Source: Owenia fusiformis | Lineage: Eukaryota > Annelida > Polychaeta > Sabellida > Oweniidae | Length of the DNA: 64,000 bases | Direction of reading: 5' to 3' | NCBI GenBank assembly: GCA_903813345.2 | Contig: CAIIXF020000006.1 | Coordinates: forward strand, 8,604,989 to 8,668,988 | Shown here: piece after piece, positions 14,601 through 29,600 of the stretch | Numbering within the stretch: the first letter of the stretch is position 1 | Layout of the letters: every line of letters starts with the position of its first letter | The notes under the pieces: generated by a model | Told to the model about the DNA's origin: nothing | Databases searched by the model: none | Seen by the model: the letters and a program-made list of their open reading frames with translations, nothing else | Program-made: the position numbers and the translations under genes

Positions 14601-17600
14601 AATGACGTATTTGTTATGTAGATGTTTGTATCTCTCATCATCAGGGTGGACAGCTATTGCAGTGTCACCAAGCATTGTTTCTATACGAGTGGTTGCCACG
14701 ACAATCTCTTCATCTGAAATATATAAAATTATTCATAAAATACAAGTACAGAATCTTTACATTTGAGGTTTCACTTTTGAGAAATTATCATTTCAGAGAT
14801 AAATGTAATAATGCTAGCATTGTGTTACTGTAGAGGGGTACTTGAATTAGAGAAGTGTTTGTTTTAGAGATTTGTTTACATTAGAGAATGTATAAAGCAT
14901 TTGTCTCAGAGGGGGGAGGGTCATATTGGTGAGTCTGAAACAGAGAACTGCTTGTTTTAAAGATTTGATCACATTAGAGAGTTTATAAAGCATTTGTTTT
15001 AAAGGGGCGTTCACAATAGAAACCATTTACCCAAAATATATGAATCACTTTAATAATGTCAAAATGAATTAAAATGACTCATTTTATTATTCATTATAAT
15101 AGATATTAAAAGATCCATTTAATAATCTATTTATAATAGATAAAATCAATACAAATATTACAGATTCACATAATTTTTAAACCGAGCCCATTCAATTAGC
15201 TAAATTGATTTGAGTAACTAACTGCTATTTCCTTTTATCTTATATAACCAGAACAACGGCAACGCCAAAGCGTAGCGAATCCCATCGAACAGAAATGGCT
15301 GGCATTTTTACAAACGAATATAGCAAATATCATAAAACAACACACCAGAAAGGCCACCATTTTCAAAATGGTTGCTCACTGCCAAGTTGTCATCAGAAGA
15401 AATAATATACTTTTAAGTAGCCACCTCTAAAATTTATGAAAAATCGCACACGTACTTGTAAAATAACACACATAAAAATTGTGGCCATTTTTCAAAATTG
15501 CCGACTACTCCCCAAAGTTTAATTAGACAATGTGCCATGCTTAAAGTATTCACATATCAAATATGAACAAAATCGCTCGACTACTTTTCGAGTTATAGTA
15601 AAATACGTTAAAATGGCGGCCATTTTCAAAATGGCCTTCTACCAAAAGTGTCATTAGAAATAGACAGCGTGCCACGCTTATAGTATTCACATACCAAATA
15701 TGAACAAAATCACTCCACTACTTTTCGAGTTGTAGTAAAATATGTTAAAATGGCGGCCATTTTTCAAATTTTTTTTCAAAATGGCCGCCTTCTACCCAAA
15801 GTGTCATAGGACAGTGTACCATTCTTATAGTATTCACATACCAAATATGAACAAAATCGCTCCACTACTTTTTTGAGTTACAGTAAAATATGTTAAAATG
15901 GCAGCCATTTTTCAAAATTTTTTTCAAAATGGCCGCCTTCTACCAAAAGTGTCATAGGACAGTGTGCCATGCTTATAGTATTCACATACCAAATATGAAC
16001 AAAATCGCACCACTACTTTTCGAGTTATAGTAAAATATGTTAAAATGGCGGCCATTTTTCAATTTTTTTCAAAATGGCCGCCTTCTACCCAAAGTGTCAT
16101 AGGACAGTGTGCCATGCTTATAGTATTCACATACCAAACATGAACAAAATCGCTCCACTACTTTTTGAGTTATAGTAAAATATGTTAAAATGGCGGCCAT
16201 TTTTCAAAATGGCCGCCTTCTACCAAAAAGTGTCTTTAGACAGTGTGCAATGCTTATAGTATTCACATACCAAATATGAACAAAATCGCTCCACTACTTT
16301 TTGAGTTACAGCAAAAATCGTAAAATGACGAGTAAAGGCCGCCATTTTTCAAGATGGCTGCCATGTGCTTCTTTAATATCTACATTTGTAGCATTATTAA
16401 TGTCCTTTATAATTTTTTACATTTAAAACATATTGCTATTTTAGTATTACATATTGTACCTAAATTACTGTAAAAACGGCACTAAAATGGCCGCCATTTT
16501 GAAATGAGTGGCCATTTTGAAAATCGGCTTTCGAGCAGAACTTCTACTCTCATAGGGTATATGTGTACAAAATATGAACAAAATCGGGCCAACGGTATTT
16601 GAGTTATTGCCCGGACGGACGGACAGACGGACGGACGGACGTACGTACGGACGGACGTACGTACGGACGGACGTACGTACGGACGGACGTACGGACGGAC
16701 GGACGGACGGACGGACGGACGGACGGAGGCGTTCCCTATATCCCTCCGAACTTCGTTCGATGGGATAATTAAGATATGAATTGTTTTATTATGAAATACA
16801 TCTGATTATCAGCTTTATAGCACCATTTATGCTCAATAATGAACTGGAGAGCCTGGATGGAAATTCCAGGATGAATAAATATTATTATGATCTAACAAAT
16901 GAGCTGTATAGGTTTTTCAATACATCTGCTACTATAGCAGCATGACTCACAATTAATCAAGCCACACCCTGCTGTATTATATTGGAAACGCAAGAATAAA
17001 TGTTATGGTGATGGTCAAATTTCAAAATGTCAATTAGATGAAGAAAGAGAACACAAACAAGCAAAAATTGAGACCGCCATGGAAGCATCACTCTAAATTG
17101 TAGAGAAATGCTCAAAAATTGAGATTTCATACAATTTTTGCATATATACAATTTTTGCATAGAAATGAGTGAAACAATAAAGAGAAGGTAGAATTTTCAA
17201 CCCAGGTGTATCACCTATTATCCGGTAGATTAATCAATAAAAAAATGCAGACTACGTAATATATTATGGAAGGTGGTCTTTTTATTCAACAGGCTGAAAC
17301 ATATGACATGGATAATTGACAACAATTTATTTAAAAAATCAATTCCAGTTTTTGCTCAAAAAATGTCACACCCTTATTGAAAATAAAGGTCTCCTGTTGA
17401 AAATCTTGGTCTAATTAAAAAGAGACCAAAAAAAGCATTTGTTACAACAATGTGTCAACAGTTCTTGGTTTCTCAGTTTCATTTCAAACCTTTAATGTTT
17501 TCATTTACTCCAGTAAAATCGTTGTAAATTTTCACAAATAAATGAAAAAATTGCAACACAGAGTAAACCTAGTGTAATCATTAGCCATTGGTAAGTAAAA

Positions 17601-20600
17601 CAACATATCAAAAATCTAGAAAAATCTAAGTAGTGGAAAACCTCAAAATCGCCATTTATACCCCTTGGGATAATTTTATGAGGGGGTAATATGATAATCA
17701 TTAATAATTTCTGTTACATAACTCTAATCACTATAAAATCTTCAGGGATCATGCGCCTATATATAGTGAGTTGTCACGACAATTTTGAAATTAATTGGTC
17801 AATTGGTTACCATAGCAACACAATTTAATTGCTCAAAATCTTAAATATTTCAGGTAAATCTGAAGCTTCTTATAATAACAGATGTTGCCATTTCTCTTCA
17901 AATCATTTGAAAATGAACATTAAACTACCCTAAAAACATATTTTGGGAGTGTTTGATAAGATAAGATGATAAATGTGATAAATTATATGATATCTTTGAC
18001 CCTGAACTCTATTCTATTAGGTGACTACCTCTCTATCTACTCAAAAGTTGGCGTGGCACTTTTCAGTGAAAATGTCCTAAAACAGTTATTTTACAAAATC
18101 AGTCACAGTTATATTTATAGGGCTCATGGATACGGATGTTATTCTTTAATATGGTGAGTCTGTTATATGATTGGTCAAGGGGTTGCCATAGTAACACAGA
18201 GCATGATAAACGCAAATAGTCACGGGGTACCATCGAATAATTTTGGCAACGTACCGGAGAACGACATTTTACTAAGAAATGGCAATAATTTAGCACAATA
18301 TATTTTTTAACTAGAGTTCTATTTTGATTTTGACAAAAGTAAGTATTCCATGCAATAACTATTTCATTCATGAGTTTGTAGGAATTCTGTTGGAACCCAG
18401 TTCTGATCAAGTACGAAGTTATTGAAATCGGCGCAGACGGACTTTACTCCGAAAGATGGTTTTTCGATTATAACTTTTCACAACATTCAAGTATAGACTT
18501 TTGAAAAAAGTAAAGAATAGTCCTTATACTTTTGAATAATTCTGTTATTTCTGATTCACACGACTCTGATTTGTTTAATTAAGAAAAAGTTTTAAAAATA
18601 TTACTTAGGAACGTAACCGGAGCTGGGAACGTAACCGGAGCAGATCAGTTGAATTATTTAACAAAAAATTATAATATATGATTTAAAGCACTAATTTAAA
18701 AACATACGGGATTGTTCGAATGAGTATTTATTACATTTTATTTAAAGAAAAAAATTTATCCATTGTGAAAAATTAAATTTGGTATTTACCATGCATAAGT
18801 GCACTTACCTTAGAAAGGCTATCAAACATAGAACAATCATTGTATGGAGTATGAAGTGATTAAATGTAGTAAGCAAATAATTCCATTTGATTTCACCCAT
18901 TGTATTTGTTTAGCGAACTATTAGAACCCACTCTGTTATACTAATTTCGTATATATATACTGTTTATACATACATGTATTATATTTCTAAGACAACATCT
19001 CTTTTTCTGGGGAAATAAAAGCATTTAAATGCTAGATTATTAAAAAAGTTAGGATACAACGAACTGTATATAGCGTAGGTGTGTTAAGTACTTGTCATGT
19101 GCTCGACCAAATCGAATCAACATATGCTTTCTGAAATTCTTCACCTAACCCCCCCCTCCATATAAACGTAAGATGTTTGAGTGAGTGCCCGTTTATTGTT
19201 TTATGCAAAACCAGTTGTTATCCATCTTTGTTTCGATAAACCTAGGCGTGGGTCATTAAGCAAGTAAGAAAGTGAATGATTTTTTCTATTTAAACTACAG
19301 AACATTGCTTTTCAGTCGTTAATAGACAGTGTTCTATAATTCTATCACACCAAGTAAGCTGACATATGTGTTTGTAAATAATATATATGCTTTAAATCAT
19401 ATATTTTATTTTTTTAAATTATATAATTCAACTGATCTGCTCCGGTTACGTTCCCAGCTCCGGTTACGTTCCTAAGTAATGTTTTTAAAACTTTTTTTTT
19501 AATTAAACAAATCAGAGTCGTGTGAATCAGAAATAACAGAATTATTCAAAAGTATAAGGACTATTCTGTACTTTTTTCAAAAGTCTATACTTAAATGTTG
19601 TGAAAAGTTATAATCGAAAAACCATCTTTCGGAGTAAAGTCCGTCTGCGCCGATTTCAATAACTTCGTACTTGATCAGAACTGGGTTCCAACAGAATTCC
19701 TACAAACTCATGAATGAAATAGTTATTGCATGGAATACTTACTTTTGTCAAAATCAAAATAGAACTCTAGTTAAAAAATATATTTTGCTAAATTATTGCC
19801 ATTTCTTAGTAAAATGTCGTTCTCCGGTACGTTGCCAAAATTATTCGATGGTACCCCGTGATAGTGTAGTGCATATGTTCTGAAAAAACTTATCTCATAA
19901 CATAAAATATGATTCAACCCCCAGCGTATATGGTGCGCTTCAATACCAGAACATATCATCCAATAGCCTAATATGGTAGAACCTGAGCCTATAGAATAGT
20001 TCAGAAGAGCCTAAGTTGGTTCAGCCTCCAGACCAGAGTATATAGATGGTACAGCCTCAAGAGTATAAAATTAGTGCAGTCTCAAGAATCTAAAATTATA
20101 CAGCCTCAAGTAGTATATGTATTCAGCATCCAGAGTCCAAGATGATATAACATTCAGAATCTAAGATTGCTATAGTAGTCAGAGCCTAGAATCAGTACAG
20201 CCTCCATAAGTCTAAGATGGTATAGCCTCCAGACCCTTAGATGGTACAGCCTCCAGATATAACATGGGATCAGTCTCCAGAGTATAAGATGGCACAGCTT
20301 TCAGAGGCTATGATTGCTATAGCATTCAGAGCCTAGGATGGGTACAGCCTCCATGAGTCTAAGATGGTACAGCCTCCATGAGTCTAAGATGGTACAGCCT
20401 CCAGATATAACATGGAATCAGTCTCCAGAGTCTAAGATGATACAGCTTCAGAGGCTATGATTGCTATAGCATCCAGAGGCTAAGATAGGCACAGTTTTCA
20501 CGAGTCTAAGATGGTACAGTTTCCAGATATAACATGGGTTCAGTCTCCAGAGTCCAAGATGGTAGATCCTTCAGATCATTTGATTGCTATAGCATTCAGA

Positions 20601-23600
20601 GCCTATGATAAGTACAGCCTCCAACCCTTAGATGGTACAGCCTCTCGATATAACATAGGACCAGTTTCCAGATTCTAAGCCTCCAAGAGTCTAAGATAGT
20701 ACAACCTACAAGAGTCTGAGATGGTATAGCCTCCAAGAGCCTAGGATGATATACCCTCATAGTCTACAATGGATACAGCCTCCTAGAGACTAGGATGATA
20801 TAGCCTCCAGAGTCTTTAATGGTATAGCCTCCAGAACCTTTGATGAGTTCTTGGAACAGCCTTCGAGAGAAGATAGTACACCTTCCAGATGCAGAGTTAA
20901 CAATGGGTACAGCCTCCAAGAGTCTACAATGGGTATAGCATACAGAGCTTCTAGTGTTTAATGGGTACATCATCCAGAGTCTACAATGGGTACAGCATCC
21001 ATAATCTAGGACTGATACAGCCTATATAGTCTAAGTTGATAAATCTTCTAGAGTCTAAGATGTCAACAATCACAATTTTGCCACATATAACATCAATATG
21101 TGATTAATAAATAGATATAAGATGGTACAGCCTCTAGAGTCTTAGAGGTTGTAGACTCTAGTGTTTAATGGGTACATCCCCCAAAGTCTACAATGGGTAG
21201 AATATCCATAATCTAAGATTGATGCAGGGTACAGGGTCTAAGTTGGTAAATCTTCATGAGTCTATGATGTCAAGAATCACCATTTTGTCACATATAACAC
21301 CAATCTGTGATTAATTAATAGGTCAGGAAATGCTTAGACAGATGGGCGGGTAGACGAACAAACAGAGTAGTATTTCAAGAAACAGCATTATTAGTTGTGT
21401 TACCATAGCAAACGCATATCAATATTATCCAAACCTGTATTTGTTAATTAAAAAAGATCATACACTAAAACAGTTCTTAAGGATGAATGTAATAAACAAT
21501 TAAGATAAACAAGAATTGCCTGAAATGACCTCTACCCACGATTCACATACAATATGTTGTGTTACTATGGCAACCAATTGACAAAATATATTTGGACTCA
21601 CCATTCCAGATAATTACATATGTATTAATGACCCTTGTAAATATGATTCTGTCAACATGAAATTATTTGGAATTGTAATAACAAAAAGTGCCACGGCCAC
21701 TTTGTGGTAAATTGAGCAGTAGTTACCAAACATGAGCCAAATATGTCATCCTATTAACCTATTTATCATGTTAACTTGTTGTAAACTCCTTCAATATGTA
21801 TTACGCTCAACTTTGTGTTCATTTTGAAAAAATAAAAATGACAAACTACGATCTTTTTGTAGGGAAACGGTAGATTTATCCTTAATATTTACAATATTTT
21901 GCAATTAAGTTATGTTGCCATGGTAACCAATTGACCAATCAAGATCAGTCTTTTCATGACAACTAACTATATATGGATGCATAATCCCTGAAAATTTGAA
22001 TGTGATTGGAGGCACCCAACAGAAGATATAAATGCTTATCACAGTACCCCCTCATAAAATAAGACCAGGGGGTACAAATAGTGATTTTTACATGTCTTCC
22101 ACTACTTAGATTTTTCTAGATTTTTGATATGTCTTTAAACTCACCAATATGCATTTGTTGCACTAGGTTTAATAAGTGTTGCAATTTTTTCATTTATTTT
22201 TCGTGTTTTTACTGGAGTAATTCTAGATCTAATATATACACGCGGTACTAACTTCGACCCCTAATTTGAATTTTTGACCTCCCGGATGTTTGAAAATCAA
22301 GGATTACGAGTCTCATACTGCACCATTTTCTTCAAACTTGCTCCATTCAAAGCATAACAAAAATTCCTTTCCATTGGTACATTGTTCTCTTAAACAGAGT
22401 CCCTACTTCCAGCGGCGTTTTGGTCTCCAGCTTTAGGAAGGCCTTCTAACAGCTGGGGACCAAAACGCTGCTAGAACGAGGGATTCTTTACAAGTAATGC
22501 ACCAACAGAAAGGCAACTTTGTTTTGCTTTTAATGGTATAAGTTTGAAGAAAAACGGTGCAGTATGAGACTCGCAATCTTTGATTTTCGAGCATCTGGTA
22601 GGTCAAAAATTCAAATTAACGGTCGAAGTTAGTACTGCGTGATATAACTGGACAAAATGTAATTCATTTTTAATAATTGATTCGCCTAGCAGTTAACATT
22701 AATCCCAGAGAGGTAATTATGATTTAACTGAGGAGGGTCCAAGTGAGAGATAGGTATGGAATACTCATTTTTACAATAACGCAAATGCGAGTAGGTAGTT
22801 ACCAGTTTCACCACCAGGTGGCTCGCTCGGGTCAGATAGCATGGCGGGTATGGTAGAAAGTTCCCTTTAACTTGAATTACATAGGTTTTAGTGGTTCAAT
22901 TTTAATATAGTCCTTATGTATCGAATAGTTATGCAAATTAAAGTATATCCAGTAAAAGAAAATGTTATATGTCCAATACAAGAAAAGATTTTTCACTTTT
23001 TGTGATTTTGTAATATGGGGTCTATGGAGAATCAACCCGAACTCGAAGTCACATATGACATCACTTTGACAGAATTTTGAATATTTAATGTCGTAAATCA
23101 AAATCATTTCTACTCGCATCTCGTCTATTAATCTAAGATACAATGTTTATCCCATCAGGATAATGTATCTAAAACTTCCTAGCCCAAAACTCCATGAGAG
23201 TCATTTGGCTAAATTTCATTATAGTTTGTTCCTAAAGACAACTCTATTACTTCTTATAATTTCATCTTTGTATTTCTTAAACATTTGAATACTCTACCAC
23301 CTGAGCCACATGTGGTGTATTGCTTTGTTTGATCAGTTGCTAAAGTAACAAACCTTATCTTTTTGATAACCTTCCAATTATTGATTCTTAAACAAATAGA
23401 GCTATCTGGTGATGAAAACAGCATAACAAGACAATGTGTTTGCTATGGTGTTGGTTGATCATGAACTAGACTTCAAAGGACTCAGAGAATCACTCTACAA
23501 ATATATAATAAGTTCTATTATGTTTTTAATGTCCTCATATTTATTGAAGCTGAGATGGTCGCCTCACCTCTGATGTAGTTAAATACTTTGAAAGTTTAAC

Positions 23601-26600
23601 CTCTCATCACCAGGTACAGGGTGACCGGAAAAAAAGGAGACCATTGAAATAGGCAATATCTCCTAAAATAGACTAGTGACATCAATGAAATTTTGCATAC
23701 ATCAGGACAGTTCTATGGAAATTTGTTCCTGAAAGTGTCAATACAAGCAGTCAACTGGTTCAGGAGCTATGATCATTTACATAACATGCTCCAAATAGGC
23801 GCAATTGAGACCAACGCAGAGCTGGATACATTTGGCAAATACCCTTACATATTCCGACCTTGTTATGGCATTACATTTAGCATTTATTGCCACCTTTAGG
23901 TCAGCAATTGTCTCAGGATTGTTTTGGTACACATTGTCTTTCAAATTGCCCCACAAAAAGAAATCAGGTGGATTCAAATTTGAGGTGTATGGAGATGAAG
24001 CTTATCTGACCTATGGCTTCTGACTCAGTGGTCCCACTCAGTTACAGTATCATCCTAAGGAGGTTTTGGGCAGCCCTTGGTTTCCATATGGGATTTAATT
24101 GTGCCATATAGTGGTTTTAGTAACATGGCACTATGCCCAATACCTAAAGTGACTCTTAAGATTGGGTAAATCAGCACTTTGGCAACAGGATGATGAACCA
24201 CATGTCAGATAACCCTTCATTGCCATTACAGCCTAGACTTGAATCCTGCTGATTTCTTTTTGTATGGATATTTGAAAGACAATCTATACCAAAACAATCC
24301 TCAGACTATTGTTGACCTAAAGAAGGCAATCACTGCTATATGTAATGCCATAATAATGCCATAGAGGGCAGAACATGTAAGGGTAGTTTGCCATATGAAT
24401 CCAACTCTGCGTTGGTCTCAATTGTGCCTATTTGGAGCATGTTATGTAAATGATCATAGCTCCTGAACCAGTTGAATGCTTGTATTGAAACCTTCAGTAA
24501 CAAATTTCCATATAACTGTTCCAGTGTATGCAAAATTTCATTGATGGCACTTGTCTAGTTTAGGAGAAATTGATTACTTCAATGGTCTCCTTTTTTTCCG
24601 GTCACCCTTTATTAATAATAGTTGGGAGGTCATCATGAAATAATTATGTTGTAAAACAGATGTTAGTTTTACATATTTGACCACTTAAAATACAGCTTTT
24701 AAAAATAGCACATTTCTATGCAGTAATAGTTAATGTAAACAGCGAAATCACGAACACCAATAACTTATTAATAGAGACCTGTTTATGTATTAGTTTATTA
24801 ATCAATAAGACCTGTATACAGGTATAGGGAGCAAACCAGGAAGTTGGTACAGTGGTGTTAACAGGTAGAAAATCACCTTAAAATCAACAATTCCATTAGG
24901 ATGGATAATCTGTCATAAAGTTGAGTTAAAAACCACAGGAATGTAGAGAAATAGGCAACAATGTTGACCAGTGGATACTTATACAGGTGAGTGAAATCCC
25001 ATTATAACACATAAGGAGAAACTATACTGTATTGCTTATCTATTAATAATGATGACTCATACAACATGGCACATATTTACAGGTGGTATTTATGAAACTT
25101 TTTGAAAAAAGTTATCTATTTTGCTGTGTCTCAAATCAACATCATTTAAAACACTTGAATTAATGCAAAAACCTTGGGCTGAATATGCAAATTTTAAAAA
25201 ACATCTGTATGCACGGCAGGTGAGCATTTAAAGTTTTTTAAGTAATTTAAAGCATGTATACCAGCTCCCGTTGATCATGTTTTTTTTCATTGAGAACAAT
25301 AACAGTGAAAATGTTCAATGGGTCAGATACAAAAAATAGTTTACTATAAGGTTTGCATTTTCTAAATATAAATGTACAGTATACATATGTACACGTTTAA
25401 TGTACATGTACAGTATGAATGTACATGTGGATGTAAGATGTTTAACTGAGAATAACAAGTCCTTCATTGCATGTAAATGTCCATTTTGATATTCAACTTC
25501 TAAATATGGATATTATTAAAGTTTTCACCCAAGCACCAAACATATTTTAACTCAATTAAATGAGGTAAGAAATACATGTACATATACATGTACATGCACA
25601 CAGGTAAGCTAACGTTAACCATATTAACTGATATAGTATGATTAAATACTAATCCATTTATCCTAAGAATCAATATTTCCACACAGCACATATATTAAAC
25701 TTCAACAATAAAACCTATGAGGTCATACTGACAATTTAAATATGCCTACATTTACCATTTGCAAAATAAACAATTTATGATTAATAGGAACAGCAGCACA
25801 ATAAATCACAAAATTTCAAAGAATCTATTATAATCTTTTTAATACTCTACCAATACTCAACCACATTCTAAAGCCTGGTTGCAAGTCTTGCAACAAGTCC
25901 CAGTCCACTTCCCCCCTCCCCCAGTCTACTACCCCCCCCCCCCCCTCCCCCAGTCTACTACCACCTCCCTAGTCCCAGTCTACTACCACCCCCTCCCCCA
26001 AGTCCAAGTATACTACCAACCCCCCCCCCCCCCCCGTCTCAGTCTACTACCATCCCCCCTCTACTCCTGAATTCTCTCTCATAGCTGAGAAAAATAGATA
26101 TTGTAACCCTTTTCAAGAGTTTCATTAAAGTTTCATCTACTTCAGACACAAACATTAGGAATGGACAAACATCAATGCATAACTACTACCATGCATAGAA
26201 ATGTGATTGTGTAATACACATATATAGATGTCCAGTCATCTTTTATCAGTAAGTAAATTAATCAGATGTAATAAGTTCATATTAGATAATTAATTTATCC
26301 AATCAATGAAAGGTCATGAAGATAATTATGACATACTTATTCAATCAGTAAGCATATTAACCAAGCACTTCACCTTCAATATAACACAACTGACAAGGTC
26401 TAATTTGATTGACAAACAGATATACAAAGTAGTAGGCCAAAGTACAAATTAATTAATTAACAAATAGGAAACCAGTAATGAATGTCATTTATGAATTTAA
26501 TAAATGTATCCGAAATAAAAAGAAATTCAACATTAGAGTAGATGAAAACTGTAAATTGATCATTTTTAAAAACATTCATTTTATCTTATAAATGTTTCAT

Positions 26601-29600
26601 ACTTTTTCAACCATTTTCTATATAAAACCCGGAAAATGCTTTAGGTAATGCATTAGACAAGACTGTAAAATAAAAAATAAAAATAATGAAAATGTACCAG
26701 GTAAAACAATGTACCTCATTAGACAATATGCCACAAAAGCTATTTAAAAACATTCATTTTATCTTATAAATGTTTCATACTTTTTCAACCATTTTCTATA
26801 TAAAACCCGGAAAAAATGCTTTAGGTAATGCATTAGACAAGACTGTAAAATAAAAAATAAAAATAATGAAAATGTACCAGGTAAAACAATGTACCTCATT
26901 AGACAATATACCACAAAAGCTAATGTACCACATAAGCGAAGGTACCAAATAAGTGAATGTACCATATAAGCAAATAATGTACCACATAATGCATTACATA
27001 AGACATTGTGCCACATAAGGTGCCAGGTAAGACAATACATGGCCATAATTATGGTATTTCATCCACCTTTATTATACATAAACATTAAACAATGACATTT
27101 AAGACAAATATCTTTTCAGAGCACCATATAATTAGCTGTAATTTACTGTTTCAGTCATGTTCAGTATACTGTTATCATGTAGAATGCATAATATTAAGAC
27201 ATCATATGGTTCAGATAAAGAGGCAAGTAGCAGGTGAGAAATAATATGACAACATATTCACAACAATTCATCAATAAGCTTTGCCAATACATTATGATGA
27301 GTTGGTGAAATATATTGAGAGGTGTTCATTGAAGAAAGGTGTTCTCATACGATCTAGGCATTAAAGTGAGAAATAGGTTTATATAAAAAAGAGAGATATT
27401 GTGGATGCTCATATTACAAAGGTGTTTACATTAGAGGGGTGTTTATATTACAAAGGTGTTTACATTAGAGAGTTGTTCATATTATAAAGGTGTTTACATT
27501 AGAGAGGTGTTCATATTTCAAAGGTATTAACATTAGAGAGGTTTTCATATTACAAAGGTGTTTACATTAGAGAGGTGTTCATATTACAAAGGTGTTTACA
27601 TTAGAGAGGTGTTCATATTACAAAGGTGAGAAAGATGTTCCCATTTGTTAAATTTCATATTTTTCGTTCACATAGTGTCTTTTAGAGGTGTTGTTGCATT
27701 TAAGTTATAAATAGTACTATTAATACTTCTACATTAAATTTTAGATGTGCTATGATCACAAACATGATTCAAATAATTTGATTCATACAATCCTACAAGC
27801 TATTGATAAGCTAGGTACCATACTGTATCACTGAGTTTAAATTGCAACATATTGTACTTTCATATCATACCTCTTATGTTATTTTCAATAAATGTCAGAC
27901 TGCACAATTTACAGCTACCTTACAAAACCAATAACAATATATACCATACACAGGTGGTAACAATACCAAAGGCGACAAAATGAGTGTTGCTTAGTAATGT
28001 ATATTGATAAAAAATGTTATATGCAATCAGATGTATCAGCATATACCCTTTTTCCCATCATCCTCCGGCATATTTACCTGAGACAATGTGATACCACAAT
28101 TGAAAGCCACATCCACTGAGTGTTTTTTATATGATTTGTAGAAAACTATTGTGGTTATGAGATATTTCATCACTGAATAAAATCATGACCTCAACAGCGA
28201 AGTGAATTTCAAAGGAGATAACTAAACTAAAACCTTTTTACAATCATTTAAACATACATTTTAAGATATGCCTTTCAATGCAAATGAATATAGCGAATGA
28301 TTTAACAATGACTTCAACATGGGAATGAATTTTAGAGTATAATCATAAAAGTCTGAACTCAAATACATCAGGTAGATCCTACCCTAATACACAGAGGTTA
28401 GTACCATTACCTACCCTCTAACTATGTTAGACAATTTAACATTTGTTGATACTGATAGGACCTTGATAACCACAAAAAAATCTCATGAGAGTATGAACAT
28501 GAAATAAATGTGAACTACTTCTGAAGGTACTCCATTTCTGATTGCAAATCTGATTGACCTAATTCAAAGATAAATCAAAGAAAAACTAAATAGAATTATG
28601 TAAAAGGGTAATTCTATCCCCATGTTGTACTGACTTTCTTGAAGAGGGTTCAGGTGTTAAAAAATAATTAGACAGTAGGTGTATGTTATATATGAATATA
28701 TATTATATGACAGTCAATAGGTACATCTTTACATGACATTAACTTAATTATTGATCCAGTCTGCAGTCTGCACCTGGTATAGGCTTTATCATTATACACT
28801 ACTACGTGTATGTATACAAGAGAATCAGCGTTAACATGTTTACTTAATAAGAATGGTGTTCATTTTGATCAACATATCTTTTTTACAAGATAGCCATTTT
28901 GATGAACAAATTTGGTTTGAGAGATGGCCATTTTGATTGTCATGTTTTCTTTATTTTGATTAAAACATTTCATTAATAAAATGACTATTTTGATAAACAT
29001 GTTTGATTTCTATAATGGCTATTTCAACACATTTGCTTTACAAGGTGGCCATTTTCAAATTCAACTACAGTGACAGATTTATGATTAACATGAATTTTAA
29101 AATGAAAATGTTTTGTTGCTTTCAGATATTGCTAGGAAATTGGGCGAAATATTAAAAGGTGTGTGACCTGAAAGACAACATGGCGAGCAATGCAGTAAGT
29201 AAAACTGTTTCTTCTCCATCTTTATGAAAGTCACGAACCCAGACTTGCAAACGGCTTCATATACAGTAAAATGTAAAAAAACTGATAGAAGGGATGTAAT
29301 CTCTAACGATGGCTTCACATAGATTCACAAGATTTTTGTATGTTGTATGTAATCTAATCGCAATCACAATATGATTATCGATCGATTTCTAATACATAAA
29401 TATGAGTATTTGAAAGGAAGACCTCTGATGTCATGTCATTCTGATGTCATGTCATTCTCATGCCCATAATCACTGATATACCACTATGTTAGCATTTACT
29501 ATTCTACATCAACGTAAAGTAGGTCTAACAATGTTTAAATACAATTGTTTTAGTTGTTGTTACTTTGTATGAATAACATAGGCAATTTCGATGCAAAACA

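Larger units (their letters stand above)
17505..22222. mobile_element. Large foldback element, about 4.7 kb, arms about 700 bp
   Basis: 17505-18215 matches 21530-22222 in reverse, though diverged: TTACTCCAGTAAAA at the left edge against TTTTACTGGAGTAA at the right, TATGAGGGGGTA, AATTGGTCAATTGGTTACCA and GTGGCACTTTT in mirrored order. No transposase is visible. The interior holds a younger foldback and a satellite array. Confidence 0.65.
24610..29170. other. VARS intron 8, non-genic tract
   Basis: AT-rich with several low-complexity arrays listed separately (C-rich tract, 178-bp duplication, 34-bp array, GGCCATTTTGAT array). No gene recognised on either strand. Confidence 0.5.

Noticed and set aside
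16574-16768. Open frame with a (DGRT)n repeat protein
   Set aside because: It is a direct read-through of the GGAC tetranucleotide tract in a repeat element; no homology or start signal.
18099-19883. Pair of matching small proteins on opposite strands
   Set aside because: They are the same arm of a foldback element read twice; mirror copies are expected from the inverted repeat.
23270-23320. tRNA-like A box on the minus strand (GGCTCAGGTGGTAGAGTA)
   Set aside because: No B box or cloverleaf downstream; too decayed to call a tRNA or SINE.
25879-26070. Pro/Tyr-rich open frame
   Set aside because: Produced by poly-C tracts in low-complexity DNA; all frames look equally repetitive.
27400-27640. 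Regular array resembling a CRISPR
   Set aside because: Units are contiguous with no unique spacers, in an animal genome; ordinary tandem repeat.
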